Notes under the pieces: model-generated
Told to the model about the DNA's origin: nothing
The model's database searches: none
What the model saw: only the letters and a program-made list of their open reading frames with translations
Program-made: the position numbers and the translations under genes
Shown here: positions 10,403 through 21,429 of the stretch, one piece after another
Numbering within the stretch: the stretch's first letter is position 1
Layout: every line of letters begins with the position of its first letter
Assembly: GCF_037975245.1 (NCBI RefSeq)
Contig: NC_092573.1
Span: 15,798,265-15,860,264, forward strand
Source: Apostichopus japonicus
Taxonomy: Eukaryota > Echinodermata > Holothuroidea > Aspidochirotida > Stichopodidae
DNA length: 62,000 bases
Reading direction: 5' to 3'

Positions 10403-10941
10403 GTAAGTACGAACATGCATACTTAACACAGTTGATCCTTTACTGTGTATATTGCCTTGTTATTGCGCTTTTTGTGAATGTATTAGCGTGGTTTTCGAAA
10501 GTTCTCAAACTATTGAACTTTCAATTTGATAGTTTTGCTAGGAATGTGTATCTGAGTGCTTTTCTGTGTCAAAGTTCAAGAAGATTAAGTCCGTCTATTT
10601 AAAGGATGCTGCATGCTGCTCGAAGATCTACTGCTGAATTAGATGCATTTATATGCCAGGGTGTTATAACACACTAACACGTGTTATGTTTTGGGAGCAT
10701 GCGAGGGCTAGATATGTTAAAGATACAATACAGTAAGTCGTAGTGGTATTATATATTTTTTATTATTATTTATTTTTTTATTTTTTTATAATATAAAATA
10801 TTTTTGTATTTTGTATTCTGTATTTTTTATATTTTTTATATTTTTTATATTTTTATATTTTGTTTTAACACAGGCCGCAATAAAATGTGCCTCTAGCATA
10901 ACACGTGTTATCATGTTATAACACAGATGCATATAAATGCG
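10403..10941 (+). other. Intron, T-rich low complexity
   Basis: Includes a run of short T- and TA-rich repeats at about 10755-10870 (tattttttatatttt words) and nothing coding. Confidence 0.6.
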
Positions 10942-12135
10942 CATGGGCGACGATCCTGGGGGGATGGGGGGATATATCCCCCCCATGAAAATGGGTGGAG
11001 GGGATGTAATACACCATATCCCCCCCACCAAATGCCAGGAATAAGAATATTTTCATGCCTTCATTTATGCATCATCGTGAATGTACGGCTCTTTTTTAGC
11101 TTCATTTCTCGCCTACCATAAACGCAGTGCGATCTTTTCAAATAAAGCGTCTTTATAAAGCAAGAATAGTTGACTGTAGGCTTCATTGGCCCTATAACAA
11201 CAAAATGTATTATTGCGCCCACGGTATTGATATAGTACATATATGCACCCTCATAGTATTCATATAGGCCCTATAGTAGGCCTACACACGTACATGTTCC
11301 CTCGAACAGCTGAGAATCTCATGTTACCAAGGTAATGCTTAATTAGGGGCGTCGGAGCGGTTGGCCGGACCAATATTCACGGCGCAAAAAAAAAGTAGCA
11401 CTAAGAAGAAAAAAAAGGCAAAAAATAAAGAACCAAAATGAAACATACTTCAAAATGTGTTTCAGAAGATTAATCGGGTACAAAAACAGACAAGGGAGAA
11501 TGCATATAAGAAAAGCTCGGGAAGTGCCATTTCCTGCAATCTGGGAGGCATTTTTTCAAAATTTTCTCCATTACGCTACGCGCCAACCAATGGTGGCGCG
11601 TAGCGTAGTTTCACCTAACCCCCCCCCCCCCCGATAATTATGGTAGATGGCCACACTCTGATCTTCCGTAACAATCCCAAATAGCTTCCGACGCCCCTGT
11701 TAATACACGTACGTTTCACCTGGATGCCCTAGCAATCGGTACCTAGGAATGTAACTATGTGTAATTGTGAATTGCATGTGTATAGGCCTAAGGCCATAAG
11801 GCCATTTTCTTCATCGAATAATATAAAGAGCTCTCGAACATTCTAACGTAGCGCATGAAACAAGATTGACAGGGGCAATTTTCCCAAAATAACACCCGAA
11901 ATTAAAAAAAAAGTATTTTGGATCCTGATTATGAGATATTTCGGACATGATATCCCTATTTTAAAGTTGGGTATATGCCGCATGGAAACCTCGGCAAGTG
12001 CCGTTTCCGGCCATCTAGAGGGTTTGTAAATCCCAAAATTTTCTTGTACGCTTCGCGCCAACTCATGGTGGCGCTACGCTTAGATAGTCAACAAGGTCAT
12101 ATCCCCCCACTCAGAAGTACGGATCGCCGCCCATG
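10942..12135. mobile_element. hAT-like MITE (CATGGGCGGCGATCC family), standalone copy
   Basis: Termini catgggcgacgatcc and ggatcgccgcccatg are flanked by a perfect 8-bp duplication taaatgcg (10934-10941 and 12136-12143). The body is the same as the inner part of the composite elements at 48553, 51260 and 59911, in the same orientation as 48553. It is interrupted by a second MITE at 11344-11699. Without that insertion it would be about 840 bp, close to the 846-849 bp of the inner copies elsewhere. It contains the shared palindrome at 12048-12080. Confidence 0.9.
11344..11699. mobile_element. Small nested MITE (TAGGGGCGTCGG termini)
   Basis: taggggcgtcggagc at the left is mirrored by gcttccgacgcccctg at the right, with ttaat duplicated on both sides (11339-11343 and 11700-11704). 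The three related elements at 48553, 51260 and 59911 show the uninterrupted sequence (gtaatgcttaatacacg), confirming an insertion. It carries a 12+12 bp palindrome, cgctacgcgcca / tggcgcgtagcg, at 11573-11606. Confidence 0.9.
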
Positions 12136-12232
12136 TAAATGCGCAATATATTCAAGTCGAAAACACTATTGTAAGCAACTGTACAATTCAGTTCGGGTGG
12201 TATATAAATAAATTCCCGTTGATAATAGCAAA

Positions 12233-12380
12233 CAGTTGTTGTGTGCGCTGATCAGTTGGTCATTGTGCAAGGGGTCAGAAGTAAATGCAAGTCTCACGAC
12301 AATCGAAAAATAGGTTGACGACGGTCTAGGTAAGTCAAGTCGTGATTAAATCGTGAAGTGTGCCGCGGGTTCTACGAATG
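12233..12380 (+). repeat. Diverged repeat shared with 655-830
   Basis: Contains gttgtgtgcgctgatcagt, acgacaatcgaaaa and gtcgtgatt in the same order as near 655-830. It also resembles the gtcggtcattgtg word of the 60-bp tandem array. Confidence 0.55.
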
Positions 12381-12665
12381 TTTCGAAAACGAACGGTCAG
12401 GGTTCTTGTAACACATAATAGACACGCTTTGCTAACATGTCGCTTTTTGCTTGACTGAATCCTCGAAAATGGGTGCATGTATTCGGGGAAACACGTCTTT
12501 GTGAGTATGTGATTGTTTACCATAGCGTTACCACTAACGGCAGTGTATTGGTTTGTAAAGGAATGCGCATTGTTTTCCGAACATGAAATCTATATAATGA
12601 TGTGTATGTGTAAGTTTATATGATGGTAACAATAATCAGAATTCCACTGTATCATCATTATACAG

Positions 12666-12741
12666 GAATAACTTTGCAAAGGTTTTGGTATTCTTCAACG
12701 AGCTGAATTATGATAACATTTACGACACTGAGAAGTATTTG
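12666..12741 (+). CDS. DEG/ENaC channel exon, pre-TM2 palm strand
   Basis: Acceptor tatacag; the first base completes the Gln codon split from 10402. The frame reads NNFAKVLVFFNELNYDNIYD and EKYL, and the gtgagt donor leaves phase 0. The pattern N.AKV.VFF.ELNY is one of the most conserved strands of the DEG/ENaC family immediately before TM2. Confidence 0.9.
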
Positions 12742-13617
12742 GTGAGTCTACCACTTGGTTGCCTGTACTTGTAGGTTAAGCTATTACAATCGATGTACTG
12801 TTTATATATGTGCATATATATATATCAATTTCAAATATCATGTCTCATCATATTACTTAAATTGAAACGAAGAAACTAACGATCTCTGTTTTGAACGTTT
12901 TTATTGCAATTTGAACATCTGGGGCTCTGAAAATCGGTCATTGTGCATTTGAAATGGGTTTTTTTTATTAATTTTTTTTTTATTAAACGTTCGTTCAAAA
13001 TAAATGTGACATACTTTACATTCCAATTACAGTAAACGTTTGTGATAGCTTCAGTTGGTGGTAAAATGTTCAAATATTCCTTTGAGAAGTACCGGATGTC
13101 TACAGTCATCGAACGAAAAGGGTGTACTATAGGCATCGGTTTCAAAACTTTCCCCCAAATCAACCTTGATTAACGAACGAAATACAAATCACAAAAAGAT
13201 AGGGCGATGAATCCCAAAACATTATGTGCAGAAAAATATACACCGAGACCTCGTGGGACGTCCATCCTCAAACGGAGTAAAAATCAAAGAAATGGCGAAG
13301 TGTTTGCGTGTAATATATAATCTTCTTCACCAGCATTTTAGCTTCTCAGCTCATTCTGCCAATTTCATGTCTTTATAACTTTTATATTGTTTTATGTCTG
13401 TGAATATTTTGTTTATCATACAGTTTGTTTTTAAATTTTACCCCAACCTGTTTGAGTTTTTTCGCTGTTTTAAAAATCAGTTATATTTGTTATCATGAAA
13501 TTTATTTGCTTTAGATTGAACAATTTAATTTTGGCATAAATTAATAAAAATTTCTTTTTCTGCCTTTGTCTTTCATTTTTGCCCGCAATGGCTGCGCATA
13601 GTGTGAAGCATCAGCCA

Positions 13618-14228
13618 ATACTCATAGCTGCTTGTACAGTAACTACTGTTCATGTTCCACAACCGTGCATGAGTAATACTGCGCTGTGTTCGTAACACGG
13701 TAACATGTGTTACAGGTGGCACAGTAATTACTGCAAGTTTTTTCTCACTGCAAATTTTAATTTTTAAAATTTAAATATTTAAAAAATTTAAAAAATTTAA
13801 AAAATTTAAAAAATTTAAAAAATTTAAAAAATTTAAAAAATTTAAAAAATTTAAAAAATTTAAAAAATTTAAAAAATTTAAAAAATTTAAAAAATTTAAA
13901 AAATTTAAAAAATTTAAAAAATTTAAAAAATTTAAAAAATTTAAAAAATTTAAAAAATTTAAAAAATTTAAAAAATTTAAAAAATTTAAAAAATTTAAAA
14001 AATTTAAAAAATTTAAAAAATTTAAAAAATTTAAAAAATTTAAAATTTAATTTTGTTTAAATTATTGCAAACTTTCACCTGTCGGACTCATATTCAACGT
14101 GTGACAGCTTTCCAGTAATTACTGTGCCAACTGTATACCACACGTTACCGTGTTGCGAACACAGCGCAGTAGTTACTGATGCACGGTTGTGGAACATAAA
14201 CAGCAGTTACTGTAATAGCTATGAGTAT
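13618..14228. mobile_element. Fold-back element with about 117-bp inverted arms
   Basis: The left arm (about 13618-13734, from atactcatagct to cacagtaattactg) reappears as its reverse complement at about 14112-14228, with a modest number of mismatches. The arms share ttccacaaccgtgcat, ctgcgctgtgttcg and aacacggtaac. Between them lies the 9-bp tandem block. No reading frame or obvious target duplication was found. Confidence 0.88.
13778..14045. repeat. (AAAAAATTT)n tandem array
   Basis: Nearly uninterrupted 9-bp repeats of six A and three T, roughly 29 copies, form the centre of the fold-back element. Confidence 0.98.
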
Positions 14229-14411
14229 CGGGTGGATGCATTGTACATAATTTCCAAGATGCATTTTCAACCGTCGTTTTGATTTTAAATATTTCTGGCA
14301 CAAATATGTATCAAGCAAATATACTATAGCAGGATACAAGCCGTTTGAGAAAGATAGTTATTTGTGTTTTAATCATCCAACTTTGTCCAACTTTTCTTGC
14401 TTTCTCAACAG

Positions 14412-14639
14412 TGGTATGACCTATTAAGTGATCTTGGGGGTCAGTTCGGTCTCTGGATTGGTGTCTCGGTGCTTACGGTGTTTGAGTTCGTAGAACTCAT
14501 GTACGACATTTTCTTGATATTACTATACAAATCTAGAGATGTCTGCATTAGCAGGAAAAAAGCAAATAAGCAGGTGGTAGATGAGAGCAGAAAAACACCA
14601 GTTTTTGCCTTTGAAGCAACGAATGACGTCATCATGTAG
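14412..14639 (+). CDS. DEG/ENaC channel terminal exon (TM2 and cytoplasmic tail)
   Basis: Follows acceptor ttgctttctcaacag in phase 0. It reads WYDLLSDLGGQFGLWIG, then VSVLTVFEFVELMYDI, FLILLYKS and a basic tail ending DVIM before a TAG stop. The LLSDLGGQ.GLWIGVSVLT block is the signature pre-TM2/TM2 of this family; GVS fits the G/S-x-S selectivity-filter position. The helix FEFVELMYDIFLILLY is followed by a roughly 35-residue Lys/Arg-rich cytosolic tail. The call is certain at family level. Confidence 0.95.
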   Translation, partial: WYDLLSDLGGQFGLWIGVSVLTVFEFVELMYDIFLILLYKSRDVCISRKKANKQVVDESRKTPVFAFEATNDVIM

Positions 14640-15448
14640 CCACCTTGTTCGCACAAATTTGGCTATAACGCGCATACCAATATGACAAAATGGCCGAAAG
14701 CCTCAACCCAATGTAGGACAGTGCATAACATAATGCAAATTGACAGAGGTCACGTGGTCGAAGGAGGTCGAAGGAGGTCAAAGGTACAAAGTGTTTCGCA
14801 GAATATTCCTCTGATAGACTTCAAACTGATGGACTTAAACAGTGTGTTGGACTTCAAACTTGATGATTATGTGCTAAGATATAATGACTCTGTGACGTAA
14901 GATTTCATATGGTCAAGGGTCAGTTTTCAAAGGTCAGATAACCGAACTAGCACATTTTGGCCAACGTCGCCTGGTCAGTTGACGGCAAGTGTCAAACTTG
15001 GCCAAATTTGTGCCGAAAGTGTGTCTAAAGCTGTTCACAAATCTTAATGGGATATTCCGTTGTCTGAAAGTTGATTGCTTACGAAACGTGCATGCTGTAA
15101 ATTTAAGTTTGATTAAAATATTGCTCTTTCGGCTATTTCGAACATTAAAAATAACAAATTATCTGAGAGTCATATAATCATATACAACGTAATGACTGCT
15201 TTGCTTCATTGAATGTTTGTTTCAATGTGTCAATGAATGTTTAGAGCGTATCCATTAACGTAAAAAGTCAAAAGTCATGAGGTTGAAGGATCATGCACTT
15301 CAAATTTGATGGGTGTATAACGATCGATGTGCCCCAGAGTGTTGATGTCATATATATTATAACCAGTATATTATAACCAGTTTTTAGATGGGATATGCAG
15401 CTCCATGAATTGCTTACTCGTTTATTTTGAATGTTGACTTATATATTT

Positions 15449-15493
<45 letters not shown>

Positions 15494-16586
15494 TCAGTTG
15501 CTAGTTGTGAAAAACAAACTACCCAGGAATAGGTGCTGCAAGGTCATATGACGATATTATTGCACCCACAACGAGGAATGATTCAACCCTGCATCTCTTC
15601 TAGAGGCTTGCTCAACTTGTCAGCAAGCTAGGCCTATTAAAACCGTTCGTCGTGTGCCAAGTGGGGTCCAAAATGCTGGAGAAGTGGCGTACGACACTAT
15701 CATCAATTTAGGGGCAGGACACCGATGGGGTTTTGGTGTATTCCCAGAATAAGTTGTCTTGTAAATGCTACTGTTGTCCAATGAGTCTTGAAGTATTAAA
15801 TTTCCTCGAAATTGTTTTTTTTTACAATTCGTCTTCTTTTTCGAAATGCGACTAGCTCCAACTATTTAATCATTCCATTCATTCTGTGGTTGGGCACAAT
15901 AAACAGTACAGAAAAATTGGGCAGAGGTTATCTTAAGCATGTTTAAACGGAAATATATAATTTGTAGCAGCACAAGGCAAAATCCCTCAACCAGTCCTTG
16001 CACCACCTTTTCAGCGTACCTCAGAATGTCAAGGATATCGCAGTGTATGAAAGTATTGTACTTCAACAAGAGAATGCCTAAATGGACTTGTTTCCCAATT
16101 ATTTTTGTTTTCTCATGCTGATTTTGGCGAACGATTATTACAGGGTATGAAAATTCAATTGTCGATAATAAGAGAATGTCTCAACGTAGGAGCGCACGAA
16201 ACCATTCGTAATTATTCTTATTTTTTGAGAATGTATAAGACTAGTATAGGATAAGTGTGTAATTCCGAGGGGTGGGGGCACAAACTTGGAGGTACCTCAA
16301 ATCCAGTGTCACCTCCCTCACCACTTAGGTGAACTCGCCTTTGCTGAAAGATGTAGTTGGAAATTGAAAAAAACAACCATTGATTATATGATTAGTGTAT
16401 CTTCATAACCGTTTGGCATCTTAAACAGTTAGTCGAAAATAAAAGTATTGCAAACAGAAAGCAGTCAACGAAAAACTTAATAATGGTAAAGAGTATAAAG
16501 AATGAACTTTCACTTGCATATCCCGCATATATTAATGTAATTAATATATACCCGTACTAATTGCATAGGCTTATAAGATTTAAAAC
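14640..16586 (+). other. 3' flank of the channel gene
   Basis: Probably 3' UTR at first, with a small gaaggaggtcgaaggaggtc direct repeat near 14760, then intergenic. A (TA)n microsatellite of about 40 bp lies at 15451-15490. No gene was recognised. Confidence 0.5.
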
Positions 16587-16968
16587 AGGAAGTAGTGTTT
16601 AGGCTGAATATATACATATCGTATAAAAGCCTAATATCATATGTGATTAACGTCGTCATGGTTGTAGCATAAATAACCGTTCCCTCGCATTTAACTCTGA
16701 TTTCCGAGTCTGGGACTATACATAGAAATATATTAGGGATAATGGAGCTAACTTTCCAAATTGATTCAAAGGTTAAACCAGGAAGTAGTGTATAGGCTGA
16801 ATATACATACATATCGTATAAAGGCCTAATGTTACATGTTAATAACGTCGTCATAATTGTAGCATAAACAACCGTTCCCTCGCATTTAACTCTGATTTCC
16901 GAGTCTGGGACTATACATAGAAATAGATGAGGGATAATGCAGCTAACTTTCTACATATATTCAAAGGT
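16587..16968 (+). repeat. Tandem duplication of about 190 bp
   Basis: Copy 1 (about 16587-16775) and copy 2 (about 16780-16968) both contain ggaagtagtgt, aggctgaatata, acatatcgtataaa, aaccgttccctcgcattt and gagtctgggactatacatag in order, with scattered substitutions. Confidence 0.9.
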
Positions 16969-17035
16969 AAACTATTCACGGATAACAATAAATGATTAAG
17001 AGGCCCCACGAAAAGCCCAAAAAATATAGACTGCA

Positions 17036-17364
17036 AAGTCATTATAAAGAACCTGCATTTCCCAAGGAAGTATTTTTGTGACAGTGAAGATGTATACCGG
17101 TACTACACTAATCACACGTTATAGCTTGTGCTGTCTGTAACATTAAGTGCTTCTTTGTGTTGTCTCATCTTTATCTATTCTATGTTTGTCATTTATCTCC
17201 AACAAATAACACTCGATACAATCGATTAATAAGTACTCCCCTACTATATGCCGCATCTAAATCCTTGGCACATCGAGGGGAAGGGGCAGGCATCTACACA
17301 TCGAATCGAGTTCGAAACCAAAGCAAAACGTCCCAACGAGATTTGATACATTATATCAATTAAA
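17036..17364 (-). repeat. 3' flank of Ig gene, homologous to 42053-42380
   Basis: Blocks such as gaagtatttttgtga, taacattaagtg, cacatcgaatcgag and gaaaccaaagcaaaacgtc recur near 42053-42380 downstream of the second Ig copy. The duplication therefore included 3' flanking sequence. This copy lacks the LINE found in the other. Confidence 0.8.
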
Positions 17365-18441
17365 TCAATTACATACAGATACAGTTATGACCATTATTAC
17401 ATACACAAACATTGATATGGAAAAGTTAGAAGCCACGCCATTTTTCTGAATATGTAGCCAACCTCGTTCTTTTATCGTTTGATTACGAAATGTGCCTATA
17501 CACTCAAAGGTTATTTCGTGAGTCATGACTTCTCCAATATGGCTGACATTAAAGGTGACAACGTTGTGCTGTAGCGAATATGTTACATGACTAGAGAATG
17601 GGTTCCTAATATCCCATTCTATTTTCGACAAATTAAGCGCATTGTCTGAGCAAAGAAAGCTGTAATTACCTGGTTCAGAAACGTTTCTTTGCATAGGTAA
17701 TATTTTTATACTCAGTTCTCTCAAAAATAAGATTGGTGGAAATGAGCAAGACCGTCTCTGATGGGTTACTTCATTGGTTGTTGGTGATGCGAATTCCTGA
17801 ACACTAGAACAATTGATAACACTATTGTTCATGGAAACCAATGGAACAAAAGACAAAGTATCTTCACGTTTTCGACCGAGAGATGTTGAAGTTAACTCGG
17901 TGTTCGGGGGAGCCATGATGAATGAAGGTGAAGAGGAGGGATTACCAACATCTTCGATTAAACAAGTTAACATCAAAGTCTCATTAGTTGTCTCCTCAGT
18001 AAAGAAGACGGTATCTCGTGATGTGGTACAAATTGGAACTGATGATTTGAATTGTACATTCAATTCGATGGACTTTTGATCAACGCTTGGTTCCAATTGG
18101 AGACAGACGTATTCACCTGAATCGGCCCGGCTTATGTTATTGATATGCAACGTGTGTTTTACGACATCGTTTTCCATTCCGATATGCTTGTAGTGGAACT
18201 TGGATGAGATGTCCTTTAACTGCCAATCACTTACGATAACTTTATCACTTCCTCTCTCAGCCAGATCAAGAAATATCTTAACGGGGTGAGATCCATTGAT
18301 AAAGCATTCTAGTGCAATGCTATTACCTTCTGTTATAGATCGTTGATTGGGTTGCTTGCTGGCAAATGTCGCTGAATCTCCTTGAGAGTACTTGATGACA
18401 AGAATGACTAAGAATGCTGCATGAGAAATGAGATGCTTCAT
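17365..18441 (-). CDS. Intronless three-Ig-domain surface protein, probably GPI-anchored
   Basis: Start chosen at MKHLISH, giving about 358 residues; a Met seven codons upstream is in frame, but the paralogue at 50179 diverges above this point by a 1-base indel. Residues 1-22 form a signal peptide (hydrophobic AAFLVILVIKYSQG). A V-like Ig domain follows (Cys in ALEC, closing DSGEYVC). A second Ig-like region has LTC and INC cysteines, and a third has SFLC and FEC. About a dozen N-glycosylation sequons are visible. The C-terminus is a hydrophobic stretch (MFVYVIMVITVSVC) with no cytosolic tail, as in GPI-anchor signals; a short TM is the alternative. Role inferred as cell-surface recognition or adhesion; no orthologue is named. 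Having three domains in one exon is unusual for animal Ig genes. Confidence 0.85.
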   Translation of the reverse strand: MKHLISHAAFLVILVIKYSQGDSATFASKQPNQRSITEGNSIALECFINGSHPVKIFLDLAERGSDKVIVSDWQLKDISSKFHYKHIGMENDVVKHTLHINNISRADSGEYVCLQLEPSVDQKSIELNVQFKSSVPICTTSRDTVFFTEETTNETLMLTCLIEDVGNPSSSPSFIMAPPNTELTSTSLGRKREDTLSFVPLVSMNNSVINCSSVQEFASPTTNEVTHQRRSCSFPPILFLRELSIKILPMQRNVSEPGNYSFLCSDNALNLSKIEWDIRNPFSSHVTYSLQHNVVTFNVSHIGEVMTHEITFECIGTFRNQTIKERGWLHIQKNGVASNFSISMFVYVIMVITVSVCN

Positions 18442-18558
18442 CTTGAAATAGCATGAGACCAATGCAACTCCAGAAAAGAATAATAACCATTAAACATAGA
18501 AGTCAAGAATGAACTGTATATTATACGTTCTATTAATATCTTCTATAAGTACACTCCC

Positions 18559-18790
18559 TAATTGCAAACCTTGCATGTAATGCAATCAGTTCTGGCTAGT
18601 ACGTCAGCGTTATTGTCTATGCTATAATCATATGATGGAAAGCGTGAGGTGTAACAGTCGCCATCCCTAACGTTGTTAGTTGAGCAATGTGCTAGTTGCA
18701 AATTGCAAACCTTGCATATAATACAATCAGTTACGACTAGTAATCGTTATTTTCCATGCTATCATCATATGATTGAAAGTGAAAGGAGAG
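18559..18790 (-). repeat. Direct duplication in Ig-gene 5' flank
   Basis: ttgcaaaccttgcat, aatacaatcagtt-like, gactagta and gctat(c/a)atcatatgat blocks occur at about 18559-18640 and again at about 18705-18790. A related block lies upstream of the second Ig copy near 50265-50345. It may be promoter-proximal, but no core promoter could be defined. Confidence 0.7.
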
Positions 18791-18821
18791 AGGCATATGG
18801 TGAACATGCGCTGTTCAACAA

Positions 18822-18903
18822 CTTTTCCCCACGATAATTTGATTTGTTCCAATATGATATGGACTTCTTGAGTAAGGGAGGTGTAATGGCCCTTAGTCTT
18901 CTA
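18822..18903 (-). repeat. Upstream flank conserved between the two Ig copies
   Basis: cacgataattt, gatttgttccaat, gagtaagggagg and gtaatggcccttagtcttct match 50386-50461 closely. The match breaks exactly where the MITE cluster begins at 18904. Conservation reflects duplication; regulatory function is not shown. Confidence 0.8.
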
Positions 18904-20483
18904 CAAAGGCGACGGAAGCAATTTTACTCTGGGGGGGGGGGGGCACCGACGTCGAAGGGCACTTTGCAGAAATTTGATTGGACTGATGCAGCCTGATATT
19001 TAGTACCCTTTATAACTCTTATTGTATTATCTTATTTACGTATACACATCACTCCATCAACGCCCCCCACCCTCAAGGAAAAAATGCATACTAGCACTGC
19101 AATATCCAATGTGCAAATTTGGAAACAAGGAATAGTTTTCTTTCGAGACAAAATGAGGTGACATCATTATAAAGTCCCTGCACACGCGATAGATACATGC
19201 ATGAAAGTAAATGAACTATGTCAAAATAAGAAAGGATGGGGTAGGTTATGGGATATTAAAACTATACTCATTATACATAGGCTATAAGTGGCGTCTGCTT
19301 ATTAAAAAGTTACACTATAGTATAGCAATGCATTTTGGAAATGCATTAGATTTTTTTTTTTGAAATTGAATATGCATAATGGCACTCACCAGAATGTTAG
19401 AAGAAGTTGCGGAGCTAGGGGTATTGATCAGGGGGTCGAGAATGGTCTGTAGGGGCGCTTTTGACACTATCTAAGCGGAGCGCCACCACAGGTTGGCGCG
19501 AAGCGTACAGAAATTTTATGAGTCAAGATACTCCCTAGATCGCCGGAAATGACCCTTTCCGGGCCTTGCTAATTTGCAGATAAACGAAGAATAAATAGGT
19601 GTCATCGCCATTTTGTCAGAAAATTACACCAACAAAACGTGACAAATGTCAATAGGTAGATGAGAGCGCAATTAAAAAGTCAATAATCGCGAATAAGTGA
19701 AAATGGTGAAAAGCTGAAAAGGGCACAAGCAGTCTATTTGAGTCAGTCAGGGGGGCGGATGCCCACCAATTGTGCTCCGCAAGTATGTCTTTATCCGGCG
19801 TTGTACGGAGAAGGATTTCTATCCGGAGGCTGCGCTCATTGGTGCCAGTAGGTATATGTGTATTACGCAGAGAACATTCGGAAAAGCCAGTTGAATGTCA
19901 TTGTGGTCAGACAGGAGAGATACTAACAATTTTTTTCCAGTCGATATAGCTTTGAGTTTGACCCACAGAAATTCATTAATAGTTCTAAATTAGGATTAGA
20001 TCTCTTACTGAGATATAGCCGACCTAATAAGGTGATCAAGAGTAAAACTTTATGTAGAAAAAGGGCACATTTTTAACCTGAGGAAAAGTGGGGGCACGTG
20101 CCCCTGTGCCCCCCCCCGATTGCCGCCCTTGGTTGCAACTATAGCCAGTAATTGTCTTTGATACAACTATAGCTAGTAAATGTTTATCGAAAAGGCTGTT
20201 TTGGAACTTGGAACGCCGATCATGACAACAACAGGCAACAAAGTGCTGCAGCTCTATACATATAAAGTCTGTTAATCAATGATAGGCCCGGGCCTACAGT
20301 GCTACATACTGGCTACGCCCCTGATATTTCTAAATTAGGATTAGATCTCTAACTGAAATATCGCTGACCTAATAAGGTGATCAAGGGTACAATTTTTATG
20401 TAGAAAAATGGCACATTTTTAACCTGAGGAAAAGTAGGGGCACGTGCCCCCTGTGCCCCCCCCCCCCGGTTCCGCCGCCCTTG
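18904..20483. mobile_element. Cluster of GGGCGGCGGAA-family MITEs
   Basis: The left end caaaggcgacggaagc and about 200 bp of body match the MITE at 7042-7689. Right ends of the same family (ttgccgcccttgg near 20121 and ttccgccgcccttgg near 20470) appear twice, preceded each time by a duplicated block with ctaaattaggattagatctc and aacctgaggaaaagt (about 19980-20130 and 20330-20475). The shared palindrome lies at 19473-19507. No clean TSD was found, so the cluster is likely rearranged. The second Ig copy shows the equivalent flank without it. Confidence 0.7.
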
Positions 20484-20886
20484 GTCCCAATGTACATTGC
20501 CGATGACGAAATTTCCGGAAAATTGGAAGAATACGGATGTAGATTAAGATATATGGGTACATAAACATTACGAAGACTACCCCAAAATAGAAAATGGCAT
20601 CAGATACGTTAGACTCGAATTAACAAACAGTGTCAAGTCTCTACCGTACGCAATCAGTATAAATGGAACTCACTTAAGATTAAAGCACAATGGACAATCA
20701 CGGGTGTGTAATCTCTGCTTATCAGATGATCACATAATGCGAGAGTGCCCACAATACACGTGTAGAGAGTGCGGTCAACAAGGGCATTCAAGGAACCGCT
20801 GCCCTGAAATCTTTTGTTACAAATGCAACAAGCTGGGTCACACAAGTTATCACTGCGATGAAAAAGGACGACACGGAAACAATTGA
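20484..20886 (+). pseudogene. LINE ORF1 (gag-like, three CCHC knuckles), broken
   Basis: The last part is intact and carries three consecutive CX2CX4HX4C zinc knuckles: CNLCLSDDHIMREC, CRECGQQGHSRNRC and CYKCNKLGHTSYHC. Upstream frames read IADDEISGKLEEYGC and, after a stop and frameshift, SLPYAISINGTHLRLKHN, the usual ORF1 lead-in. The product would bind LINE RNA as a chaperone. The frame closes at TGA just past the third knuckle, and coding similarity continues in another frame to about 21340. Confidence 0.85.
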
Positions 20887-21429
20887 TGAGGACACAGAAA
20901 TCGAGAACCCAATTGACAAGCCAACGACTTATGCAGAGAAGCCAACGACTTATGTTGCTCAGGAAAGTGAATCGAGACCTGCGAATACTGAAACAATACA
21001 AAAGATAAAGACGAGGAATGTATTAGTGACCTGAAAGAGAGTAGTCAGCAGCTTCCTGTAAACAAACCGGACCTCAAAGAGAGAAGTCGGCAGTCTTCTG
21101 TAATGAAAACAGACCAATACCGTGATATGAACAGACCTAGGACCGAGTCAACAGTTATGGAAGGTACTGCTAAGTTGCTAACCTGACTAAAGTTCAGTCG
21201 AGAAAGGAGAGCGAAGTCGACGCAAAGATAAAGCGAACCCTGTCATCGAATGACTGAGCAGACTGGATAGTCGTTAAGAAGAATGACACAAGTCAGCAAC
21301 AAAGGAAGAACATCCCCAGGTTCAACGTCACAACCACCAGGCGATATCATACAACGGAAAGGGAACGATCAGAATAAAAAATAAGATTTATATTCACTAA
21401 CTTACCAATATTATTGTTATCACTGATGG

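Larger units (their letters stand above)
12742..14411 (+). other. Last intron of the channel gene
   Basis: Holds the fold-back element (13618-14228) with its 9-bp tandem core. The remainder, 12742-13617, shows only AT-rich sequence with short T runs. Confidence 0.7.

Noticed and set aside
17813-18079. Plus-strand 88-codon frame inside the Ig gene
   Set aside because: It lies antisense to the Ig-domain coding sequence and has no features of its own.
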